Shown here piece after piece: positions 44,701 through 53,636 of a stretch of 64,000 nucleotides of DNA. Made by a program: the position numbers and the translations under genes. The DNA comes from Saccharothrix syringae. GTDB lineage: Bacteria > Actinomycetota > Actinomycetes > Mycobacteriales > Pseudonocardiaceae. The stretch covers positions 3,224,001 to 3,288,000 of the forward strand of contig NZ_CP034550.1 in NCBI RefSeq assembly GCF_009498035.1, given 5' to 3'. The notes beneath the pieces are model-generated. The model ran no database searches. It was given only the letters and a program-made list of their open reading frames with translations, and was not told the origin of the DNA. Every line of letters starts with the position of its first letter. Position 1 is the first letter of the stretch.

Positions 44701-45244
44701 GGCGGGCACGACCCTGCCGGTGGCCACGGCCGCCGACCGGGAGAACTGCGACTTCCTGGTGGCCGCGCGGGCGGTGGCCCACGCCCGGCGCGGTGAGGTC
44801 GCCGAGGCCATCGCGGTCCTGCGGGCCATCCTGGACGCGAGGTACGCGCAGATGATGCTGCGCCACCAGTGGCTGCCCGACCTGGTCCGGCTGGCCCTGG
44901 ACCACGGCGACCGGACCACCGCCCGCGCGGCCGTCGAGGCGTGCGAGGAGGAGGCCGCGCGGGAGACCCGCCCGGCACGGGCGGCGACCGCGGCCCTGCG
45001 CTGCCGGGCCCTGCTCGACGGCGACCCGGACGGCATGGCCGAGGTCGTGCGCCGCTACCGCGCCGTCGGCCGGGCCTTTGAACTGGCGCAGGCCGCCGAG
45101 GACCACGCCGTCCTGCTGGCCCGCGCGGGGTGGGCCGACCAGGCGGCGACGGCGTTGCGCGAGGCGACGGACCTGCACCTGCGGTTGGGCGCCCACTGGG
45201 ACGTCCGCCGCGCGGCGGCCCGCGCCGGGCGGGTGGCCGGCTGA
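41768..45244 (+). CDS. AfsR-like SARP/BTAD transcriptional regulator with ATPase and TPR-like domains (1)
   Basis: The protein has 1158 residues from ATG 41768; the upstream open frame is GC-driven. Residues 1-95 are an OmpR-type winged helix (LRVQLLGPVRAWAGERVVDL, DELVAAVWG, LHTHVSALRRAL). Residues 100-250 are a BTAD domain. After a proline-rich linker an AAA/STAND module has Walker A WVEGELGIGKSSLV (about 319-332) and Walker B VVLAVDDLQWADEAS (about 423). Residues 640-1150 are TPR-like helices. Such regulators activate secondary-metabolite genes by binding direct repeats. It is a paralogue of the regulator at 49960-53373; the C-terminal LRHQWLP.LVRLAL....A..AVEACE.EAARE is shared. Confidence 0.9.
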   Translation: MSGAENGLRVQLLGPVRAWAGERVVDLGSARPRTVFAVLASRADSVVLRDELVAAVWGADAPAHAVGNLHTHVSALRRALEPEHRRGEPWRLLTSTGSGYRLHLAPAGVDAAEFARLHEVARRRFAEADPSGALEAADAALGLWRGEAMADSSGPFVEAQRLLLDELRIVTTELRAEAALAVGRHAGLVDELAATVAAHPAREHPRGLLMRALHACGRAAEALETYDDLRRVLVDGLGIEPSAELRRLRDRIADGLAPSPTPPRTAVPVRPPARTTPVTPPTRTAPPPALPVLAGREAELEAVEELVRGVAGGRGGRLWVEGELGIGKSSLVTAVLARAGRLGVRFAHAVAEELGRRFPLGTALECLDVTARSADPRGAEIWRALRGDQAARGLLGGGDPVGSALDDLVALIGAWCEEGPVVLAVDDLQWADEASVVFWHRLLRLTERLPLLLVGAARPLPHRADVRRLRREVESSAGRLLDLAPLDDRAVAGMIGGLVGAPAGPGLRRIAERAAGNPLYVREIADALVRDGVVRLEADTADVSAGAFDRAPRSLVSAVTGRLRYLGEATREVLRWAALLGGEFTADDLAAVLGRPVTGVVGAVDEAVAAGVLRDAGVRLAFRHPVIRQALYEDTPLALRVALHQQAAQALARSGAPVEHVAGQLLAGRGSAPWVGDWLVGAAPLLTYRAPLVAVELLRREVDPDVDFGDRARSAVLIAHLANALFRIGRDAEAESCARRALPLLADPDLAAQTRWILAYVPYRASRAEEALAILDDALADPALPEAWRARLVSLVALVQRAGVGEVERSAETAREAVRLGEAAGDPFAIGQGLEVLWQVDAVRRDYAAAVVHLDRAMEVVGTEPGLSDLRLVLLDNRAFTLQCLDRLDDATADLRLAAEIAGQGAPAAGVQVAGAVHDFWLGRWDDATARLSAVLDDDPAFTGFGLREGGPVLLLHGVGALIAAHRDDQAGLDRHLEAGTTLPVATAADRENCDFLVAARAVAHARRGEVAEAIAVLRAILDARYAQMMLRHQWLPDLVRLALDHGDRTTARAAVEACEEEAARETRPARAATAALRCRALLDGDPDGMAEVVRRYRAVGRAFELAQAAEDHAVLLARAGWADQAATALREATDLHLRLGAHWDVRRAAARAGRVAG

Positions 45245-45390
45245 GGTGGTGGTCCGGCGTGGCGACCGACCGGGCGTGGACGAGGCCGCGGGTGCCGGTC
45301 GCGGTGAGGTGTGCCGGCGCAGGCAGGGCCCGGACGCCGACGGCGCGCGGGTCTGCTCGTGCGCATGGTTGTCTCCTCGGGTGGTGGGGG

Positions 45391-46017
45391 TCAGATCAGG
45401 CCGGCGCGGACGGCGTAGGCCACCGCGTGCGGCCGGTTGCGCAGGTTGAACCGCGTGGTCACCCCGTAGATCACGTTCTTCACCGTCCGCTCCGAGTACG
45501 ACAGCCTCACCGCGATCTCCGCCGTGTCCAACCCCTCGGCCATCATCCGCAGCACCTGCTCCTCACGCGGGGTCAACCGGTCCCGCGACCCCACACCGTC
45601 CAGGGCCAGCAACTGCCGCTGCAACCGCTCCACGTCCCTGATCAACGCCCCCACCAGATGCGGCGGCATCACCCCGTCACCCGCCGCGGCCGTCACCACA
45701 CCGTGCACCAACCGCTCCGCGGTGGCCACCGCCCTGGGCAACACCGCCACCACCCGGCACTCCACCGCCGTGGGCAACTCCGACTCCTCCAACTCACCCA
45801 CCACCAACACCACCGGCGTCCCCACCTCGGTCGCCGCCCGCCGCATCCCCGCCACCACCTCCGCCGACAACCGGTCCACCGCCACCACGGCCACCTCCGC
45901 CAGATGACGCTGCTCCGCCGGCAACACCACCAAACCCGGGTTCTGCCGGAGGTGCTCCAGCAAACCGGCCATGCTCAACGGGTCCCCTGCCTGGACCGTC
46001 ACCTTCACCCTGTCCAC
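45391..46017 (-). CDS. LuxR-type response-regulator-like transcription factor
   Basis: The protein has 208 residues from GTG 46017 (VDRVKVTVQAGDPLSMAGLL). Residues 1-125 resemble a receiver domain, but the phospho-aspartate position reads VAVVAVDRLS. The usual acid pocket is therefore not clear, and it may work without a kinase. Residues 145-205 are a LuxR helix-turn-helix: DRLTPREEQVLRMMAEGLDT, AEIAVRLSYSERTVKNVIYG. It lies between the two AfsR-like regulators and divergent from the epimerase cluster, with a 661-bp intergenic region that contains spaced direct repeats. Confidence 0.88.
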   Translation of the reverse strand: MDRVKVTVQAGDPLSMAGLLEHLRQNPGLVVLPAEQRHLAEVAVVAVDRLSAEVVAGMRRAATEVGTPVVLVVGELEESELPTAVECRVVAVLPRAVATAERLVHGVVTAAAGDGVMPPHLVGALIRDVERLQRQLLALDGVGSRDRLTPREEQVLRMMAEGLDTAEIAVRLSYSERTVKNVIYGVTTRFNLRNRPHAVAYAVRAGLI

Positions 46018-46678
46018 TACCGCCTCCCGCCACCGTCGAACGATCCCGCGACAGACTGTGGTGCCGATGCGCCACAGTCGGTCTGAAGCCGTTCTTCCTG
46101 CGCTCAGAGGATCTCCGGAGAAGCGGCCCGACCTGGGGGAACGGGGGAATTCCAAGCTGCTTCCCCGCATTTTTTGATCTTTTCTTGAGCTTCCCGGACG
46201 AGGGTCTTGATCTTTCTTTGAGGTTACCGGCGGGTTGGCGGTCCCGGCCCGGGGTGCGGCGGTGCCCGGGGGGAGAACGGGCGCCGGGCCCGCTGGTGCC
46301 CGGTGCCCGCCGCGTACGGACCGGTGGTCGATCGGCCTGCTCGCGCAACTCCCGCCGGAATTCACGACAATGAACGAAATGTGAAGACGGGGTTTCGGAG
46401 TGGTTGACCGGTTTGTGGCCCCGGCGCGTTCGCCTCGCTCGTCGCCGGCGTTCGGGCGTTCGTCCGTCGAATTGTCGCCCGCACTCGGCGGGAAGGTCCG
46501 CAACCGTGGTCGCGAGACGATCTTGAAGCGGCTTCGGGCGGGTTGACGTGTGGGGATGCGACTTTGCCCGAACGGGCAGCGTAGGCGGGATGCCGGGCAA
46601 AACCGCCCCGTCCGGTCGTTGTCACCGGGGCGGTCGGAGCGCATCGTTTGGCCACCTCGGAAAGGGGATGACGAAGAG
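46018..46678. other. Long intergenic region between LuxR-type gene and epimerase cluster
   Basis: No gene is seen. Apart from the direct repeats at 46174-46230 it has the low-complexity look of a long leader. The last 20 bases before the epimerase start hold GGAAAGGGG. A promoter for the three sugar genes must lie here. Confidence 0.45.
46174..46230. promoter_or_regulatory. Two direct repeats 33 bp apart, candidate regulator sites
   Basis: TTGATCTTTTCTTGAGCTTC at 46174 and TTGATCTTTCTTTGAGGTTA at 46207 each continue into CCGG. They differ at five positions over 24 bases and start 33 bp apart, three helical turns. They are unusually T-rich for this region. SARP-type proteins bind direct repeats on one face of the helix, so one of the neighbouring AfsR-like regulators could bind here. 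Confidence 0.5.
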
Positions 46679-47791
46679 ATGAAAATCGCTGTCGTGACGG
46701 GTGCCGCGGGTCTTGTCGGCACGGAAGCCGTGCGTTTCTTTCGCGAGCGTTTCGATCTCGTAATCGGCTTGGACAACGGGATGCGCGGGGCGTTGTTCGG
46801 CGAGGGTGGGGACGTCAGCGGGAACGTCGCCGAGATGTCCTTCATCCCCAACTACCGCCACCACGACGTGGACATCCGCGACTACTCGCTCGTGGCCCAG
46901 GTGCTGGCCACGTACGGGACCGACGTCGAGCTGATCGTGCACACCGCCGGCCAACCCAGCCACGACTGGGCCACCGAGCGGACCCTGGACGACTTCTGGA
47001 TCAACGCCGTCGGCACGCTCAACATGCTGGAGGGCGCACGCCGGCACTGCCCCGACGCCACCTTCGTCGTGACCTCCACGAACAAGGTCTACGGCGACAA
47101 GCCCAACACCCTGCCCCTGGTCGAGTTGGACACCCGCTGGGACATCCACCCCGACCACCCGTACCACCACTCCGGCATCGACGAGTCGATGGAACTGGAC
47201 AACACCGACCGGACGTTCTTCGGCGTCTCCAAGCTCTCCGCGGACCTCGCCGCGCAGGAGTACGGCCGGCACCTGGGCATGAAGGTCGGCGTGTTCCGGT
47301 GCAGCAACATCACCGGACCCCGGCACGCCGGCGTCCCGCTGCACGGCTTCCTGTCGCACCTGGTGCGCACCGCCGTCGCCGGCAACGAGTACACGATCCT
47401 CGGCCACGGCGGCAAGCAGGTCCGGGACAACATCGACGCCCGCGACCTGGTCCGCATGTTCTGGCACTACCACCTGGAGCCCAGGCCGGGCGCGGTCTAC
47501 CACGCCGGCGGCGGGCGGGAGCGCAGTACCTCGATCCTGGAGGCCATCGCCAGGTGCGAGCAGCTCACCGGCCGCCCCATGGCGGTCCGCTACGAGCCGC
47601 ACGCCCGCTTCACCGACGCGAAGTGCTGGATCACCGACACCCGCAAGTTCCGCCGCCACTACCCGGGCTGGGAGCCGCGGCACGGCCTGGACGACACGCT
47701 CGCGTCCATGCACGCCCACTGGTCCTCGTTCGCCGCCGCGCCCGCCTCCGCCGCGCCCACCTCCACCGAGATCGAGCAGGAAAGGGTTTGA
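46679..47791 (+). CDS. NAD-dependent sugar-nucleotide epimerase (CDP-paratose/tyvelose epimerase-like)
   Basis: The protein has 370 residues from ATG 46679. The Rossmann motif is VVTGAAGLVGTEAVRFF (10-18 region). VTSTNKVYGD holds the catalytic threonine/serine strand. The usual YxxxK appears as FFGVSK, with phenylalanine instead of tyrosine; close relatives of CDP-tyvelose epimerase share this FGxSK form. ITGPRHAGVPLHGFLSHLVR and GKQVRDNIDARDLV bind the nucleotide sugar. It lies three bases before the isomerase gene, so the two are co-translated. The substrate sugar is unknown. Confidence 0.85.
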   Translation: MKIAVVTGAAGLVGTEAVRFFRERFDLVIGLDNGMRGALFGEGGDVSGNVAEMSFIPNYRHHDVDIRDYSLVAQVLATYGTDVELIVHTAGQPSHDWATERTLDDFWINAVGTLNMLEGARRHCPDATFVVTSTNKVYGDKPNTLPLVELDTRWDIHPDHPYHHSGIDESMELDNTDRTFFGVSKLSADLAAQEYGRHLGMKVGVFRCSNITGPRHAGVPLHGFLSHLVRTAVAGNEYTILGHGGKQVRDNIDARDLVRMFWHYHLEPRPGAVYHAGGGRERSTSILEAIARCEQLTGRPMAVRYEPHARFTDAKCWITDTRKFRRHYPGWEPRHGLDDTLASMHAHWSSFAAAPASAAPTSTEIEQERV

Positions 47792-47794
47792 GCC

Positions 47795-48640
47795 ATGGCC
47801 CGCTACCGCGCCACCCTGAACATGGAGTACATCAAGGACGCCGCCCAGGGTTTCCGCTGGGGCGTCGAGAAGGCCGCCGAGTTGGGCTACCGGTACGTGG
47901 AGCCCATGGTCCACACCGGGTGGGACCTGCTCAGCGAGGTCGACTTCTTCCACTCCTTCTCCATGGAGGAGGACCCGCTGCTGATGAAGGAGATCTGCGA
48001 CCGGGCGGGCGTGCGCGTCTCCGGCATCAGCGGCCACAGCCCGCTGATGAAGCCCGAGGCCGCCGTGCCCAGGCTCACCAGGGCCATCGTGTTCGCCGCC
48101 GCGTGCGGGGCGGAGTTCGTCAACACCGACGACATGATCAAGCCGGAGTGGATGGACGACGAGTTCGCCTGGCAGATGATGCGCTACACCTTGACCAAGG
48201 CCGCCATGGTCGCCGAGCGCCACCGGGTCAACGTGTGCATCGAGCCGCACGGCACGTTCAGCTGCACCTCCAAGGGCCTGTTGGCCATCGCCGACCTGGC
48301 GCCCTCGCCGTGGATCAACGTGAACTTCGACACCGGCAACTTCCACCTGGCCGCCCTGGAGGACCTCTACGAGGGCCTGGACCGGGTCAAGGACCGGGTG
48401 GTCCACATGCACGCCAAGGACATCAGCACCCAGCACAGCGCGCGGGAGCGCGGCCTGGTGACGGGCACGCCGGTGGGGTGCGCCCTCGGTGAGGGCGAGG
48501 TCGACTGGGAGCGGGTCTTCGAGGTGCTGGAACCGCTGGACCGGGAGATCTTCCTCAGCGTCGAGTGCGGCCGGGTGGACGAGGCGGAGCGGAGCCTGGC
48601 GTTCCTCCGCGAGGTCCTGGGGGACAGGTTGATCGAGTGA
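47795..48640 (+). CDS. TIM-barrel sugar isomerase/epimerase
   Basis: The protein has 281 residues from ATG 47795. It is an AP-endonuclease-2/xylose-isomerase-like barrel with metal ligands in the expected strands: CIEPHGTFSC (glutamate), INVNFDTGNFHLA (aspartate, histidine), VVHMHAKDIS (histidine) and FLSVECGR (glutamate). The family includes IolE, IolI, tagaturonate and hydroxypyruvate isomerases; the exact reaction cannot be told. It is the second gene of the epimerase-isomerase-SDR set and probably acts on the same sugar or cyclitol. Confidence 0.85.
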   Translation: MARYRATLNMEYIKDAAQGFRWGVEKAAELGYRYVEPMVHTGWDLLSEVDFFHSFSMEEDPLLMKEICDRAGVRVSGISGHSPLMKPEAAVPRLTRAIVFAAACGAEFVNTDDMIKPEWMDDEFAWQMMRYTLTKAAMVAERHRVNVCIEPHGTFSCTSKGLLAIADLAPSPWINVNFDTGNFHLAALEDLYEGLDRVKDRVVHMHAKDISTQHSARERGLVTGTPVGCALGEGEVDWERVFEVLEPLDREIFLSVECGRVDEAERSLAFLREVLGDRLIE

Positions 48641-48860
48641 ACCGGTACCCGGGCGTCGACCCGCCGCGGCGGTGTGATCGGGCCGGACGGGGTTCCCGGC
48701 GCCCGCCGCGGCGGTCGAGCGCGGGGGCCGGGATGAAGTGGTGGGCGGGGTGGAAGTGGTGGGCCGGTTCGCCGGGAGCCGTTGGCCGGGCGGCGCTTGC
48801 CCGGACGGCCCCGCACCGGTGAGCATCCGCTCCGAGGGAGCGCTGAGGAGGAAGACCCCG

Positions 48861-49601
48861 ATGGGAAGCAACGAGTACCCGGGCAAGGTCGCGCTGGTCA
48901 CGGGCGCGGCGAACGGCATCGGTGCGGCGATCGCGCGGCGGCTGGCCGACGGTGGCGCGCGGATCGTGGTGGCCGATGTCGTCGCGGAGCGCGGTGAGGC
49001 GGTCGCCGAGGAGGTCGACGGCGTGTTCATCCAGTGCGACGTGCGCGTGCCGGCCGACAGCCGGGCCGCCGCCGAGACCGCGGTGGCCCGGTTCGGCGGC
49101 CTCGACATCGCCGTCCTGAACGCGGGCGTGGTGACCGGTGGCGACGGGTTCGACGCCGAGCGGTACCGCAGGGTCGTGGCCACCAACCTCGACGGCGTGG
49201 TCTACGGCATCGAGGCGGTGCTGCCCGCGCTGAGGGCCCGCGGCGGCGGCAGCGTCGTCGCCATGGCCAGCTTGGCGGGTCTGGTGCCCGTGCCGTTCGA
49301 CCCGGTCTACGGGGCGACCAAGGCGGCCGTCGTCAACTACGTGCGGTCCTACGCGCCGCTGGTCGCCCACGAGGGCATCCGGATCAACGTGATGTGCCCG
49401 GGCTTCGCGGAGACCCCGATCATCGACGGGTTCCGCGGTGTCATCCACGAGTTGGGCATGTCGATCCTGGAGGTGTCCGACGTGGTCGACGCCTTCGAGA
49501 CGGTCCTCGCCTCGCCGGGCAGCGGCGAGTGCTGGCACCTGGAGGTCGGTGCGCCGACCAGGCCGATGGTCTTCGCCACGCCGCCGGGCCCGCAGGGCTG
49601 A
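48861..49601 (+). CDS. Short-chain dehydrogenase/reductase of the sugar cluster
   Basis: The protein has 246 residues from ATG 48861, with GAGGAGGAAG upstream. TGAANGIG (NAD(P) motif), LNAGVVTGG, catalytic serine in AMASLAGLVPVP, and YGATK for YxxxK are present. VADVVAERG has an acidic residue after the second strand, which suggests NAD preference. It probably oxidises a hydroxyl of a sugar or cyclitol made by the preceding two enzymes. The 220-bp gap after the isomerase contains repeated GGTGG and GAAGTGGTGG stretches but no gene. Confidence 0.85.
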   Translation: MGSNEYPGKVALVTGAANGIGAAIARRLADGGARIVVADVVAERGEAVAEEVDGVFIQCDVRVPADSRAAAETAVARFGGLDIAVLNAGVVTGGDGFDAERYRRVVATNLDGVVYGIEAVLPALRARGGGSVVAMASLAGLVPVPFDPVYGATKAAVVNYVRSYAPLVAHEGIRINVMCPGFAETPIIDGFRGVIHELGMSILEVSDVVDAFETVLASPGSGECWHLEVGAPTRPMVFATPPGPQG

Positions 49602-49959
49602 CGTGCGGTGGTGCGGCACGCCGTGCTCGCGTCGCACCCCGGCCCGGTGGTGCCGCGCGACGGCCCGGTCGCGGTGGTGCGGGCCGCCCCGACGCGGACC
49701 CGGTGGAGTCCACGCGGCCGGCGGGGCGGGCGCGCGGCACCACCGGGCCGGGCGAGGCCGATGTCGGCGCGCGTTCCCGGGTCGGGCGCGCGGCGGAGCC
49801 CGCGGTCGTCGGGGAACCGGTCCGCCACCCCGGGACGCGGCTGCGGGCCGCGGGCGGGGCCACCGCGCCCGTCCGCCGTGCCCGGCGCCGACCCGACCCC
49901 CACCCGCCTCGGCCCCGGGCGAGGGTGGTCGTGCCCGACCGGGGCCGCGCGCCCGGGGC
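49602..49959. other. Gene-free interval between convergent genes
   Basis: Very GC-rich, with many short self-complementary stretches but no single clear terminator hairpin and no coding frame with a start. Confidence 0.4.
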
Positions 49960-52900
49960 TCAACGCGTGGGCCGGTCCACCGCGATGGCCTGGTCCAGCC
50001 GCTGCCGGGACCGCGCCAGGTCCCAGCGGGCGTCCAACCGCCGGTAGCCGGCCGCCGCCTCCGCGTACACCTCCTCGGCGGCCCGGTGGTCGCCGAGGAC
50101 CGCGTGCGCGACCGCCGCGTCCTCCAACGCCTCGGCCAGCTCCACCACGCGCCCGACCGACCGGTGTTGCGCGGCCACCTCCAGCAGCGCCCGCGGGTCA
50201 CCCGCCACCAGCGCCCGGCAGTGCGCCGCCGCCCGGACCGCCCGCGCCGGGACCACCTCGCGGGCCGCCTCGTCCTCGCACGCCTCGACCGCCTGCCGCG
50301 CCACGGGCCGGCGTCCCGCCTCCAGGGCCAGCCGCACCAGGTGGGGCAGCCACTGGTGGCGCAGCAGCATCGGCGCCTCCTCCGGTCGCAGCAGCGACGA
50401 CAGCAGCCGCACCGCCTCGTCGAGCCTGCCCCGCCGCCGTGCCGCGAGCGCGGTCGCGAACAGCAGGAAGTCGCCGCTCTCCCGTTCCGCGCCGACCAGG
50501 CCGACGGGCGCGGGGGCCGCGTCCAGGTGCACCAGCGCGTTCGCCCACTGGTCCCGGCGCAGCGCGATGAGCGCGGACACCCCGTGCAGCAGGACCGTGC
50601 CCGGCCCGTCCTCCCGGATGCCGTAGAACGTCAGTCCGGGCGCGTCGCAGTTCACCCCGCCCAGCTCCACCAGCGCGCCGTCCCACGCACCGGTCCAGTA
50701 GCGCTGGACGGCCAGCGGCACCTCCACTCCGGACGGCAACCCGTACCGGCCGATCACCTGCCGCGCCTCCGCCAGCGCACCCTCGGCCTCGGCCAGGCGG
50801 TCCAGGTTCTGGAGCGTGAACGCCCGGTGGTCCAACAGGTCGCAGCGCGCTTCGGCGGTCCCGCGGTCGTGCCCGACCAGCGCCAGCGCGTCGTCCACGT
50901 GCCGCAGCGCCCGTTCGTGGTCCCGGCGGACCGACGCGACGAACCACCGGTTCCGCAGCGCGTACGCCGCGGCCCTGATCTCGCCCGCCGCGACGGCACG
51001 GGCGTGCGCCCGCTCCGACACCACGTCGGCCTCGTCCAGGTCGGCCAGGGCACCGCGCCGCACGTCCGCGATCAGCGCCTCGTGCCGGGTGCGCCACACG
51101 TCCGGCGTGCCCGGTGCCCGCACCGCGTCCTCCAGCACGGCGACGGCGCCCGGCACGTCGCCCCTCCGGTGCCGGTCCCGGGCCAGCACGTGCCGCGCCT
51201 CCGCGGCGTCCTCGGGACCGATGCCACCGCTCAGCGCCTCGGCGGCCGGTGCCTCCACGTCGAGGCCCAGCCGGAACGCGGTCCGCAGCAGCACCATCAC
51301 CAGCGCCGTCCGCTCCGCGCCCTCGACCAGCCCGGTGTCCAGCACCCTGCGCAGCAGCACCGAGCCCTGGTGCGGCACCCGCTCCACCAACTGCTCGTGG
51401 TGCCCCGCCGCCCAGCGCACCACCCAGGCGTCCAGCGCCGAGTTCTCCAACTGCTCCACGACCCGCTCCACGGGGGCGTTCGCGGAGGCCAGCGCCTCCG
51501 CGGCCTGTCGGTGCAGCGCGACCTTCATGGGCTGCGGCACCTGTCCGTAGAGCACCCACCGCACGTACGGGTGGCGGAATGCCAGGTCATCGCCGGATTC
51601 GACGACGAGTTGCGCCACCGCCGCCTCGTCCAGGGCGCGCAGCAGCCGCACGGGCGACCGCCCGCTCACCGCGGCCAAGCCCGCGACGTCGAACCGCATG
51701 CCGAGCAGCGCCGCCGACCGCAGCACCTCCCGGGTGTCCTCCGCCAGGTCCGCCACCACGTCGTGCACCCCGCCGCGCATCGCGCCCAGGGAATCGGCCA
51801 GCGCGCCGTCGTCCACGTCGGCGGACCCGTTCACCACTCGCACGCGCCCGTCGCGCGCCATCAGCTCGGCGATCTCCACCGCGTAGGCGGGGTTGCCGGC
51901 CGCGACCGACGCCAGCGAGCGCAGCCCGGGGCCCCGCGAGGCGCCCACCACCGCGCCGACCACGCGTTCGACCTCCACCGCGGGCAGGGGCGCCAGCGGC
52001 AGCAGCAGGCCGTCGGCGTCGACCACCCCGCGCCGGGGCGTGACCAGCCGGTCGCGACCGCCGGGCGGTCGGGTCGCGCAGACCAGGAGCAGCGGCAGGG
52101 TGTCGGTCGCGGCGATCAGCCGGTCCCAGAACAGCAGGGTGGCGTCGTCGGCCCACTGGAAGTCGTCGACCACCAGGACCAGCGGTGCGGTGGCGCACAG
52201 CCCGGCCACGTGCGCCAGCAGCCGGTTCACCGGCGCGGTCCGGTTCCACTCGTTGCGCGCCGCCGGTTCCCGCAGCCGCGCGGCCAGCGCGGCCCGCTCC
52301 CGGTCGGCCGAGGTGGAGGTCACGTCCAGCGCGTCCAGCACCACCTGGAGCGGGAAGCGCCCGTTCATCTCGTCGGCCACCGCCCACGCCAGGTGGCAGG
52401 ACCGGGCTTCCGCGCCCGCCAGCGCCGCGGTCAGCAGCGCGGTCTTGCCGATGCCCGCCTCGCCCTCGACCCACACCGCCCGCCCCTGCCCCGAGAGCAC
52501 CCCCTCCAACGCGCCGGTCAGCACGGCGACCTCGGAGGCCCGGCCGAGCGGCACACCGGTCGGCGGTGGGGAGGCGCGTGGCGGCGGAACCCGCAGCAGC
52601 GGGTGCGACTGCCGCCGCTCGGCCGGACCCGCCAGCACCAGGTGGTGCAGGTCGGTCAGCGTTCGGCCGGGCTTCGCGCCCTCGCCCGCCAGCAGCCGGC
52701 GGGCCGCGTGGAACACCTCCAGGGCCTCCGCCCGCCGCCCGCCGCGGTGCAGCGCGAGCATCAGCAGCTCGTGGGCGGACTCGTCCAAGGGGTGCTGCCG
52801 CACCAGGTCGGTCAGCTCCGCGACCAGCTCGGCGTGCTCGCCCAGTTCGAGCCGGGCGCGGGCGCGCAACCGCACGGCGTCCAGGCGCAGCGCCTCCAGC

Positions 52901-53373
52901 CGGCGGCGGGTCCGGTCGGTGAACGGGCTGCGCAGCCCGGCGTACACCTCCCCGGACCACAGCGCCAGGCCCTCGTCCAGCAGCGTCACCGCGCCGCGCC
53001 GGTCGCCCGCCGCGTACCGCTGCTCGGCCTCCAGCCGGAGCTGGTCGAACAGGGCGCTGTCCAGCGCACCCTGGTCCAGGCGCAGCGAGTAGCCGGCCGA
53101 TCCGGACACCAGCAGGTCCCGAGCCGGTCCGAACGCCCGTCGCAGCCCCGACAGGTAGGTGTGCAGGTTGCCCGACGCGCTCGCCGGCGCCTCGCCACCC
53201 CACACGCCCGTGATCAGCGCGCGCTGCGACACCAGCCGGTTGGGGTGCGCCGCCAGGACCGCGAGCACGGTCTGCTGCCGGTTCGACCCCAGCGCGAGTT
53301 CGCGTTCGCCCAGCCACGCGCGCAGCGGACCCAGGACCTTGACGCGCAGGGAGCAGGTCCTGGCCTCGGCCAC
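49960..53373 (-). CDS. AfsR-like SARP/BTAD transcriptional regulator with ATPase and TPR-like domains (2)
   Basis: The protein has 1137 residues from GTG 53373, with GGAGGGAAC just upstream, which favours this start over the ATG at 53415. The winged helix is LRVKVLGPLRAWLGERELAL with ALITGVWGGEAPASASGNLH. The BTAD domain is at about 100-250. The STAND ATPase has WVEGEAGIGKTALL (about 300-313) and LVLVVDDFQWADDATLLF. TPR-like repeats follow to the C-terminus. It is paralogous to the regulator at 41768-45244 over the full length. It is divergent from the type VII secretion genes, 263 bp from esxA-like, so it could regulate either that locus or the sugar genes. Confidence 0.9.
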   Translation of the reverse strand: MAEARTCSLRVKVLGPLRAWLGERELALGSNRQQTVLAVLAAHPNRLVSQRALITGVWGGEAPASASGNLHTYLSGLRRAFGPARDLLVSGSAGYSLRLDQGALDSALFDQLRLEAEQRYAAGDRRGAVTLLDEGLALWSGEVYAGLRSPFTDRTRRRLEALRLDAVRLRARARLELGEHAELVAELTDLVRQHPLDESAHELLMLALHRGGRRAEALEVFHAARRLLAGEGAKPGRTLTDLHHLVLAGPAERRQSHPLLRVPPPRASPPPTGVPLGRASEVAVLTGALEGVLSGQGRAVWVEGEAGIGKTALLTAALAGAEARSCHLAWAVADEMNGRFPLQVVLDALDVTSTSADRERAALAARLREPAARNEWNRTAPVNRLLAHVAGLCATAPLVLVVDDFQWADDATLLFWDRLIAATDTLPLLLVCATRPPGGRDRLVTPRRGVVDADGLLLPLAPLPAVEVERVVGAVVGASRGPGLRSLASVAAGNPAYAVEIAELMARDGRVRVVNGSADVDDGALADSLGAMRGGVHDVVADLAEDTREVLRSAALLGMRFDVAGLAAVSGRSPVRLLRALDEAAVAQLVVESGDDLAFRHPYVRWVLYGQVPQPMKVALHRQAAEALASANAPVERVVEQLENSALDAWVVRWAAGHHEQLVERVPHQGSVLLRRVLDTGLVEGAERTALVMVLLRTAFRLGLDVEAPAAEALSGGIGPEDAAEARHVLARDRHRRGDVPGAVAVLEDAVRAPGTPDVWRTRHEALIADVRRGALADLDEADVVSERAHARAVAAGEIRAAAYALRNRWFVASVRRDHERALRHVDDALALVGHDRGTAEARCDLLDHRAFTLQNLDRLAEAEGALAEARQVIGRYGLPSGVEVPLAVQRYWTGAWDGALVELGGVNCDAPGLTFYGIREDGPGTVLLHGVSALIALRRDQWANALVHLDAAPAPVGLVGAERESGDFLLFATALAARRRGRLDEAVRLLSSLLRPEEAPMLLRHQWLPHLVRLALEAGRRPVARQAVEACEDEAAREVVPARAVRAAAHCRALVAGDPRALLEVAAQHRSVGRVVELAEALEDAAVAHAVLGDHRAAEEVYAEAAAGYRRLDARWDLARSRQRLDQAIAVDRPTR

Positions 53374-53636
53374 GGTTCCCTCCGATCGGTGGTGTCCTGT
53401 CCATGGCCACCGCAAGTCCCGGGCCTGGTGTCCGGTTCAAACGGTGACGCAACCATCTTGTCATCCGCGTGCGGGGCGGTGCCCCGGCCCCCTCGCCTGT
53501 CCGGGCATTCCGCGCTCGACTTTGGGGCACCGCCGCGCCGCGTCCCCTGCCCCGGCGACGGTCCCCTGCTGAGACTGGGCCACGCGCCGGAGCGCCGCTC
53601 GGCGCCCATCAGTGGCACGCCGTCCAAGGGGAATTC

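Noticed and set aside
41660..45196. Minus-strand open frame of 1178 codons
   Set aside because: Exact antisense of the AfsR-like regulator; composition is that of a shadow frame (Q/R/V-rich without domains).
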